Below are positions 27,272 to 33,613 of a DNA stretch of 33,613 nt, one piece after another. How positions within the stretch are numbered: position 1 is the first letter of the stretch; every line of letters starts with the position of its first letter. This stretch comes from Staphylococcus intermedius NCTC 11048 (GTDB taxonomy: Bacteria > Bacillota > Bacilli > Staphylococcales > Staphylococcaceae). The stretch is from positions 1 through 33,613 of the forward strand of contig NZ_PPQH01000039.1 of NCBI RefSeq assembly GCF_002902385.1, read 5' to 3'. A model generated the notes under the pieces. It did not search any database. It was given only the letters and a program-made list of their open reading frames with translations, and was not told the DNA's origin. Made by a program: the position numbers and the translations under genes.

Positions 27272-29869
27272 ATGTCAAATGTCACGCCAATGATGAAGCA
27301 ATACTTGAGTATTAAAGCACAACATCAAGATGCTTTACTGTTTTTTAGACTTGGTGATTTTTATGAGATGTTTTATGATGATGCGATTACGGCGTCGCGG
27401 GTACTTGAAATTACGTTGACGAAACGTGATGCTAAAAAAGCAAATCCGATACCCATGGCGGGCGTCCCTTACCATTCTGCAGATAGTTATATTGAAACGT
27501 TAATCCAGAATGGCTATAAAGTCGCAATTTGTGAGCAAATGGAAGATCCGCGACAAGTGAAAGGCATGGTCAAGCGCGAGGTCGTGCGTGTCATTACGCC
27601 AGGTACAGTCATGGAAAAAGGTGGCGTCGATGATACACAAAACAACTATATTTTAAGTTTTGTAAAGTCGGATGGTTATGCATTAAGCTATTGTGATGTG
27701 TCTACTGGGGAATTAAAAGTGACACATTTTGAAGATGAGAGTACGTTAATTAATGAGATTACAACGATCCGTCCAAACGAAATTGTCGTGACTGAACCTT
27801 TATCAGATGCTTTACAACGCCAATTGAATATGATTACAGAAACGATCACAGTCGTTGAAAAAGTGTCAGACGAAAATTATGATGCAAATGGTTTGTCACA
27901 CCCGTTAATGCATCAAGCTGTTCAAATTGTGTTAGATTATATTTATGATACGCAAAAAAGAGATATGTCACACATTGAAGAAGCTATTCAATATCAAGCG
28001 CTGGATTATATGAAAATGGATTACTATGCCAAACGTAATCTTGAATTAACAGAAAGTATTCGTCTTAAATCTAAAAAAGGCACATTATTATGGTTAATGG
28101 ATAAGACGAAAACACCCATGGGCGCAAGAAGATTGAAACAGTGGATCGATCGCCCATTAATACAACAATCAGAAATTGCAAAGCGTCATGATGCAGTGGA
28201 TCAGTTTTTACAATATTTCATTGAGCGTGATACGTTACGTGAGTATTTAACGGAAGTTTATGACATTGAAAGACTCGTTGGACGTGTCAGTTTTGGGAAC
28301 GTCAATGCGAAAGATTTAGTGCAACTCAAACATTCGATTGCGCAAATTCCGGCGATCAAAGCATTATTACAATCGATTGAACATGAAGCGATTGCACACT
28401 TTAATGCTTTAGAACCCCTCGATGACTTATTGCAAGTGTTGTCGGACAGTCTTGTCGATGAGCCACCACTCTCAGTGAAAGAAGGCGGATTGTTTAAGCC
28501 TGGATTTAACGAGGAGTTAGATCAGTATTTAGATGCTTCGAAAAATGGGAAACAGTGGTTGGCGCAATTGCAAGCACAAGAACGCGAACGTACAGGGATT
28601 AAATCGTTAAAAATTAGTTTCAATAAAGTATTTGGCTATTATATCGAAATTACAAGAGCCAATTTATCGCAATTTGACCCGAGTGCATTTGGTTATGAAC
28701 GTAAACAAACGTTATCCAATGCAGAACGTTTCATTACAGATGAATTAAAAGAAAAAGAGGCCATTATTCTCGGAGCGCAAGATAAAGCAATCGAATTGGA
28801 GTATCAATTGTTTGTCGCGTTACGTGAACAGGTGAAAACGTATATTGAGCGTTTGCAACAACAAGCTAAAATTATTTCAGAAATTGACTGTTTGCAAAGT
28901 TTTGCAGAAATTGCGCAACAGTATAATTATGTGCGACCACAATTTAGTAAAGATAAAACGTTAAACTTAGTCGATTCACGCCATCCTGTTGTTGAACGAG
29001 TGATGGATTATAATGATTATGTGCCGAATGATTGTTTATTGAATCAAGAACAGTTTATTTATTTAATTACTGGACCTAATATGTCAGGTAAATCCACGTA
29101 TATGCGCCAAGTTGCGATCATCAGTATTATGGCACAGATGGGCGCTTTCGTTCCGTGTCAGTCCGCAACGTTACCGATTTTTGATCAAATTTTCACGCGT
29201 ATTGGTGCAGCGGATGATTTAGTATCAGGTAAAAGTACGTTCATGGTCGAAATGTTAGAAGCGCAAAAAGCTTTAAAATATGCGACGGCTGACAGTTTAA
29301 TTATATTTGATGAAATTGGACGTGGGACTTCAACATATGACGGTTTAGCGCTAGCACAGGCAATGATTGAATATGTTGCAGAAACGTCACAGGCAAAGAC
29401 CTTATTTTCAACCCACTATCATGAATTAACAGAGCTCGAACAACATTTACCGAGTTTGAAAAATGTGCATGTGGCGGCGGATGAATATCAAGGAGAACTC
29501 ATTTTCTTGCATAAAGTGAAAGATGGTGCGGTGGCGAATAGTTACGGTATCCAAGTTGCACAATTGGCAGACCTTCCTGAATCAGTCATTGCACGAGCAC
29601 AAGTGATTTTGGATACTTTTGAAGCTCATGAAAAAGCGCAAGTGACGTACACATCAACAGTAGACCAGAATTCAGACAGTCCAACACGTGAGACTGTGTC
29701 GACGGTGGCAGAAAATACGCCACAATTTGAACAGCCAACGTTTGATTTGTTTACATCTGAAGCGGAAGCAAGTGAAATCGAACTTGAGATTAAGCAAATG
29801 AATATTTCTCAAATGACACCGATAGAAGCATTATTGAAATTAAGCGAGCTTCAAAATAGATTACAATAG
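27272..29869 (+). CDS. mutS: DNA mismatch repair protein MutS
   Basis: An 865-residue mismatch-recognition ATPase. The mismatch-probing motif is F30-Y31-E32; the connector, lever and clamp domains follow; Walker A GPNMSGKS is at 601-608, Walker B ends at D680-E681 ([15 protein letters not shown]) and FSTHYHEL follows. The variable C-terminal linker (~790-830) ends in QPTFDLF, a likely sliding-clamp binding motif, before the final dimer helices. AAGGA lies 13 bases before ATG, slightly far. First gene of a mutS-mutL-glpP-LD-carboxypeptidase run. Confidence 0.97.
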   Translation: MSNVTPMMKQYLSIKAQHQDALLFFRLGDFYEMFYDDAITASRVLEITLTKRDAKKANPIPMAGVPYHSADSYIETLIQNGYKVAICEQMEDPRQVKGMVKREVVRVITPGTVMEKGGVDDTQNNYILSFVKSDGYALSYCDVSTGELKVTHFEDESTLINEITTIRPNEIVVTEPLSDALQRQLNMITETITVVEKVSDENYDANGLSHPLMHQAVQIVLDYIYDTQKRDMSHIEEAIQYQALDYMKMDYYAKRNLELTESIRLKSKKGTLLWLMDKTKTPMGARRLKQWIDRPLIQQSEIAKRHDAVDQFLQYFIERDTLREYLTEVYDIERLVGRVSFGNVNAKDLVQLKHSIAQIPAIKALLQSIEHEAIAHFNALEPLDDLLQVLSDSLVDEPPLSVKEGGLFKPGFNEELDQYLDASKNGKQWLAQLQAQERERTGIKSLKISFNKVFGYYIEITRANLSQFDPSAFGYERKQTLSNAERFITDELKEKEAIILGAQDKAIELEYQLFVALREQVKTYIERLQQQAKIISEIDCLQSFAEIAQQYNYVRPQFSKDKTLNLVDSRHPVVERVMDYNDYVPNDCLLNQEQFIYLITGPNMSGKSTYMRQVAIISIMAQMGAFVPCQSATLPIFDQIFTRIGAADDLVSGKSTFMVEMLEAQKALKYATADSLIIFDEIGRGTSTYDGLALAQAMIEYVAETSQAKTLFSTHYHELTELEQHLPSLKNVHVAADEYQGELIFLHKVKDGAVANSYGIQVAQLADLPESVIARAQVILDTFEAHEKAQVTYTSTVDQNSDSPTRETVSTVAENTPQFEQPTFDLFTSEAEASEIELEIKQMNISQMTPIEALLKLSELQNRLQ

Positions 29870-29883
29870 AAGGTGAAGAGCTT

Positions 29884-31830
29884 ATGGGTAAAATTAAAAC
29901 GTTACACACCTCATTAGCGAATAAAATTGCAGCCGGTGAAGTGGTCGAACGGCCAAGTTCTGTTGTGAAAGAGTTGTTAGAAAACAGTATTGATGCAGGT
30001 GCGACTGAAATTAATATTGAAGTACTAGAATCAGGCGTTGCTTCTATACGTGTAGTCGATAATGGTTCAGGTATTTTACAAGATGATTTAGCGCTTGTAT
30101 TTCACCGACATGCGACGAGTAAGTTAGTACAAGATGACGACCTGTTCCATATCCGCACGTTAGGTTTTCGTGGTGAAGCATTAGCAAGTATTGCTTCTGT
30201 CGCAAAGGTGACACTACAAACGTCGACGGATGGTGTGGCGGGCTATGAAGTGTATGCTGAAGAAGGCGAAATCATTTCAGAAAAACCAGCGAAAGCACGA
30301 AAAGGGACAGATATTCGTGTAGATGCGTTATTTTATAATACACCCGCACGTTTGAAATATATTAAAAGTTTATATACAGAACTCGGTAAAATTACAGATA
30401 TTGTGAACCGTATGGCGATGAGTCATCCGCACATTCGTATTTCCTTGTCGAATGACGGCAAGGAAATTTTACAGACGAATGGTTCAGGACGTACCAATGA
30501 AGTGATGGCAGAAATATATGGTATGAAAGTTGCACGTGATTTAATTCGTATTGAAGGAGACACAAGTGACTATCATTTAACAGGCTATGTCGCGAAACCA
30601 GAACATTCAAGGAGCAATCGTCACTATATTTCATTGTTTATTAATGGCCGTTATATTAAAAATTTCTTATTAAATAAAGCGGTTCAAGAAGGCTACCATA
30701 CGCTCATGATGATCGGCCGTTATCCGATTGTGTATTTGAATATTGAAATGGATCCGATTTTAGTTGATGTCAATGTGCATCCAACAAAATTAGAAGTACG
30801 TTTGTCAAAAGAAGATCAGTTGTTTGACTTGATTGTTGAAAAAATTAGAGAAGCCTTTAAAGATCAATTGCTCATTCCAAAAAATGATTTAAAGTCAAAA
30901 TATGAACCGAAAAAAGTGCTAGAACAATTTGAACAACAAAAAATGGCATTCGATCAACAACAAAAACATTCATCAGAGAAGTCATCGCATACGGATATGC
31001 CAATTGATGAACCTTCAGTGCCATACAGTGAGACGACAGATAAGCCTGAAACATCTCAAACAGCGCCATCATCTAGTACAGACCAGAGCGATGATTATGC
31101 GATGCGCCAACGTGCATTGTTAAATGATATGTTGGATACCGCATCTGTAAACAATCATAGAGAGACAACTGATAGTAGCGACGAATTAACAGAAATGACT
31201 CATACACAGCCGCAAATGCACGCACAGCGAACGCAGAAACCACAGCGCCGTGTCCCATACATGGAGGTTGTTGGACAAGTCCATGGTACGTATATTATCG
31301 CGCAAAATGATGAAGGGATGTTTTTGATTGATCAACATGCGGCTCAAGAGCGGATTAAGTATGAGTACTATCGTGACAAAATTGGTGAAGTGAATAATGA
31401 AAATCAAAGTTTACTCATTCCATTGACCTTTAATTTTTCAAAAGATGAACAACTGATTATCGAACAACATCTTGACCAGTTACGAGAGGCAGGCATCTTT
31501 TTAGAACCTTTTGGCGGTCACGATTATATTGTTGACAGCTATCCGGTATGGTTCCCGCAAGAAAACGTAGAAGAGATGATTAAAGACATGATTGAGTATG
31601 TGATTCGTCATAAAAAGGTAGACATTGCGAAGTTTCGTGAAGAAGCGGCCATTATGATGAGCTGTAAAAGGTCGATTAAAGCGAACCATTACCTTAAAAC
31701 GAATGAAATGGCAGACTTAATCAATCAGTTACGAGAAATGGAAGATCCGTTCACCTGTCCACATGGGAGACCGGTTATTATTAATTTTACGAATTATGAA
31801 TTAGAGCGCTTGTTTAAACGAATTCAATAA
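29884..31830 (+). CDS. mutL: DNA mismatch repair endonuclease MutL
   Basis: A 648-residue GHKL ATPase and strand-nicking endonuclease. The ATPase motifs are [22 protein letters not shown] and GFRGEAL. A Gln/Ser/Thr-rich linker spans ~345-455. The C-terminal endonuclease metal motif [12 protein letters not shown] is at 483-494, with SCKRSIK and CPHGRP completing the site. QSLLIP at 508-513 fits the clamp-binding motif. MutH-independent repair is therefore expected. ATG 29884 lies 14 bases after the mutS stop. Confidence 0.97.
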   Translation: MGKIKTLHTSLANKIAAGEVVERPSSVVKELLENSIDAGATEINIEVLESGVASIRVVDNGSGILQDDLALVFHRHATSKLVQDDDLFHIRTLGFRGEALASIASVAKVTLQTSTDGVAGYEVYAEEGEIISEKPAKARKGTDIRVDALFYNTPARLKYIKSLYTELGKITDIVNRMAMSHPHIRISLSNDGKEILQTNGSGRTNEVMAEIYGMKVARDLIRIEGDTSDYHLTGYVAKPEHSRSNRHYISLFINGRYIKNFLLNKAVQEGYHTLMMIGRYPIVYLNIEMDPILVDVNVHPTKLEVRLSKEDQLFDLIVEKIREAFKDQLLIPKNDLKSKYEPKKVLEQFEQQKMAFDQQQKHSSEKSSHTDMPIDEPSVPYSETTDKPETSQTAPSSSTDQSDDYAMRQRALLNDMLDTASVNNHRETTDSSDELTEMTHTQPQMHAQRTQKPQRRVPYMEVVGQVHGTYIIAQNDEGMFLIDQHAAQERIKYEYYRDKIGEVNNENQSLLIPLTFNFSKDEQLIIEQHLDQLREAGIFLEPFGGHDYIVDSYPVWFPQENVEEMIKDMIEYVIRHKKVDIAKFREEAAIMMSCKRSIKANHYLKTNEMADLINQLREMEDPFTCPHGRPVIINFTNYELERLFKRIQ

Positions 31831-31853
31831 GTTGTTAATTGGAGGGAAATAGG

Positions 31854-32387
31854 ATGAAGCCCCATATTTTACCGGCGATACGATCAACGAAAGATTTGGA
31901 AAAGTTATTAAAGACAGATTATGAAACATGTGTTTTATTAGATACGCATATCGGTCATTTGAATGGCATTATGAAACTCATCGGCCAATATCAGCTTAAG
32001 CCATTTATGCATATTGATTTAATAAAAGGCATGAGTCATGACGAATATGCTTGTGAATATATTATTCAAACGTATCGTCCACGTGGTATTGTGTCGACGA
32101 AAACTAAAGTCATTAAAAAGGCAAAAGCATTAGGGGTTGTGACGATATTTCGTGTCTTTATTATTGACAGCCATGCTTTAGAACGCAGTATTGAACTCAT
32201 TCAACGGATAGAACCAGATTATGTGGAAGTATTGCCTGGCATTGCGGATAAAGTGATTCAAGAAATTCATCAAAAAACAGGAACGCCTGTCATTGCAGGT
32301 GGCTTAATTAACACACCCGAAGAAATTGACCGCGCGATGAAGAGTGGTGCGGCATACATTACAACAAGTGATAAATCTTTATGGTAG
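31854..32387 (+). CDS. glpP: Glycerol uptake operon antiterminator GlpP
   Basis: A 177-residue TIM-barrel-like RNA-binding regulator. Blocks DTHIGHLNGI, KGMSHDEYACEYIIQT, IVSTKTKVIKKAKALG and PVIAGGLINTPEEI match GlpP. It binds glycerol-3-phosphate and then prevents termination in the glp leader. ATG 31854 follows GGAGGG; an in-frame TTG at 31839 overlaps the ribosome site. The leader it would act on begins at the right edge of the window. Confidence 0.94.
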   Translation: MKPHILPAIRSTKDLEKLLKTDYETCVLLDTHIGHLNGIMKLIGQYQLKPFMHIDLIKGMSHDEYACEYIIQTYRPRGIVSTKTKVIKKAKALGVVTIFRVFIIDSHALERSIELIQRIEPDYVEVLPGIADKVIQEIHQKTGTPVIAGGLINTPEEIDRAMKSGAAYITTSDKSLW

Positions 32388-32414
32388 TGTGACGTTAAAC
32401 AAGGGGGAGATTTA

Positions 32415-33443
32415 ATGATTAAAGCAACAAAATTGAAACAAGGCGATACGATTGCAATCGTTTCACCGTCGTCAGGATTAGCGGGAGAACCTCATATTCG
32501 TTGGCGGACACAACAAGGAATCGAGCGTATTGAAGCACTGGGTTATCGTGTCAAAGTGATGGACAATAGCTTAAATGGCATCGAATGGAATTTCACGCAC
32601 CCTAAAGAACGGGCTGAAATCCTCACAGCGGCGTTTGCAGATCCAGACGTACAAGCCATTTTATGTACGATTGGGGGCTATGAATCTGTTCGTATTATTC
32701 CATTTTTAGACGATGAAGTGCTACGACAACATCCTAAAATTTTTATCGGTTATTCCGATATTTCGCCACTTCATTTACATATGTACAAGTTGGGTATCAC
32801 ATCGTTTTATGGACCGGCATTACTAACAGATTTTGCTGAAAATGTCGCACTGGATACATATACGGTAGATCACCTATTTTCAGCGATTGGCGAGGCACAA
32901 CCGATTGGGGCTATTTCAACTTCAGACGAGGTACGTGTACACGGTTTGCGTTGGGATGAAGACAAGCGTCATATGGCTCGTGAAAAGATTCCAAACGGTG
33001 ACTACATGCACATTAGTGGACGAGGTACAGTTGAAGGTCAGCTCATCGGTGGATGTTTCGAATCGTTAGATAAATTGAGAGGCACGCCGTATTTTCCAGA
33101 TTTAGCACATTTCAAAGATAAAATTTTGTTTTTGGAAACATCGGAAGTCCAAGTGGACCCTATGAGCTTTGAAGAAACTTTACGAGCGTTTGGCTTAATG
33201 GGCATTTACGATGTCGTTGCGGGTATTCTTTTTGGACGCCCTCAAAATGGTGTCCATCAAGATGCGTATCATGACAAACTACGCCTCATTTTAGCTGAGT
33301 TTCATCAAGAAACAATACCTGTTCTAGGCAATGCCAGCTTTGGTCATAACGAACCGAAATGTACATTACCGTATGGCGTTCAAGCCACACTGTCAGCAGA
33401 TGCGTTGACTTTTAGTATTGGCGAAGCTGCCATAGTAGACTAA
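32415..33443 (+). CDS. S66-family LD-carboxypeptidase (LdcA/MccF-like)
   Basis: A 342-residue cytoplasmic serine peptidase with the S66 Ser-Glu-His set: S114 (IGYSDIS), E216 (GGCFESL) and H311 (FGHNEPK), plus the CTIGGYES block near 84-91. The family trims L,D-linked murein tetrapeptides or opens microcin-C-like adducts; the long insert at ~150-200 is more MccF-like, so the substrate is uncertain. It sits between glpP and the glpF promoter, where glpF would normally follow glpP. AGGGGGAG precedes ATG 32415. Confidence 0.88.
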   Translation: MIKATKLKQGDTIAIVSPSSGLAGEPHIRWRTQQGIERIEALGYRVKVMDNSLNGIEWNFTHPKERAEILTAAFADPDVQAILCTIGGYESVRIIPFLDDEVLRQHPKIFIGYSDISPLHLHMYKLGITSFYGPALLTDFAENVALDTYTVDHLFSAIGEAQPIGAISTSDEVRVHGLRWDEDKRHMAREKIPNGDYMHISGRGTVEGQLIGGCFESLDKLRGTPYFPDLAHFKDKILFLETSEVQVDPMSFEETLRAFGLMGIYDVVAGILFGRPQNGVHQDAYHDKLRLILAEFHQETIPVLGNASFGHNEPKCTLPYGVQATLSADALTFSIGEAAIVD

Positions 33444-33473
33444 ATTCTCAATCGTTGTCATTTTAAAATGTCG

Positions 33474-33530
33474 AAATTGTCAATAATTTCTGGAGTTTGT
33501 TATTATCAGATAAAAATTATTGATGAAATT
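33474..33530 (+). repeat. AT-rich inverted repeat between LD-carboxypeptidase gene and glp promoter
   Basis: GAAATTGTCAATAATTT and AAATTATTGATGAAAT pair over about 15 of 16 positions (left 33473-33489, right 33514-33529). It may end the mutS-ldc transcript or be an operator. Confidence 0.5.
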
Positions 33531-33550
33531 TATTTATAAGCGCTAAAATA

Positions 33551-33579
33551 TTGACAACGCTTTCACGCCATTGTAATAT
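33551..33579 (+). promoter_or_regulatory. glpF-type promoter with cre site over the -35 box
   Basis: TTGACA (33551-33556), 17 bases, TAATAT (33574-33579). TGACAACGCTTTCA (33552-33565) matches every fixed base of the CcpA cre consensus TGWNANCGNTNWCA and overlaps the -35, so glucose repression is expected. TAGAGTCTAGGAG at the window edge looks like the start of the GlpP-controlled leader. Confidence 0.88.
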
Positions 33580-33613
33580 TATCTCAAGTTGATATTTAGC
33601 TAGAGTCTAGGAG

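Noticed and set aside
27103..27285. 60-aa reverse frame overlapping the mutS start
   Set aside because: It begins inside the repeat, overlaps mutS and lacks a ribosome site.
1..33613. tRNA or rRNA genes
   Set aside because: No cloverleaf with the GGTTCRANNCC arm and no rRNA-like sequence was noticed in the gaps.

Overview
The window looks like a core-chromosome segment of a Staphylococcus, most plausibly from the S. intermedius/S. hyicus side of the genus. I base this on recalled protein similarity and gene order (rnjB, ftsK, ymf cluster, pgsA, cinA, recA, rny, ymdB, 2-oxoacid oxidoreductase pair, miaB, ymcA, mutS, mutL, glpP). No search was run, so the species is an inference. The DNA is AT-rich with strong AGGAGG-type ribosome sites, and about eight genes start with TTG or GTG.

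Layout. 1-1467 is an accessory edge: one small unrecognised gene with its own terminator, a decayed IS200-type transposase, what looks like the 5' part of a group II intron without its ORF, and one copy of a dispersed structured repeat. 1468-16100 is housekeeping: RNase J2; ftsK with a GntR/UTRA regulator, two M16-family proteins and a reductase (ymfC-F-H-I, overlapping or close); ymfK-ymfM-pgsA; cinA; recA under a LexA box; and rny.

16101-19511 is a probable insertion between rny and ymdB: a small reverse-strand gene and a cadC-cadA metal-efflux unit whose promoter carries a dyad over the -35 box. 19512-26233 holds ymdB, a two-gene 2-oxoacid:ferredoxin oxidoreductase, a thiamine-binding protein, miaB, ymcA and a ThiW-like transporter component. 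26234-27271 is about 1 kb without genes, filled with tandem modules of the structured repeat seen near the left end in the opposite orientation.

27272-33443 reads as one unit: mutS, mutL, glpP and an S66 LD-carboxypeptidase. The last 170 bases hold a promoter with a perfect CcpA cre site over the -35 box, followed by the start of a leader. It is almost certainly the glpF promoter that GlpP controls by antitermination just beyond the window.

How it works together: RNA decay (RNase J2, RNase Y, YmcA), DNA repair and segregation (RecA, MutS, MutL, FtsK), envelope work (PgsA, YmfM/RodZ-like, LD-carboxypeptidase) and metal defence (CadA). No defence island or CRISPR array is present. The least explained element is the repeat family: its stems differ in sequence between copies but keep pairing, which points to selection on a folded nucleic acid.
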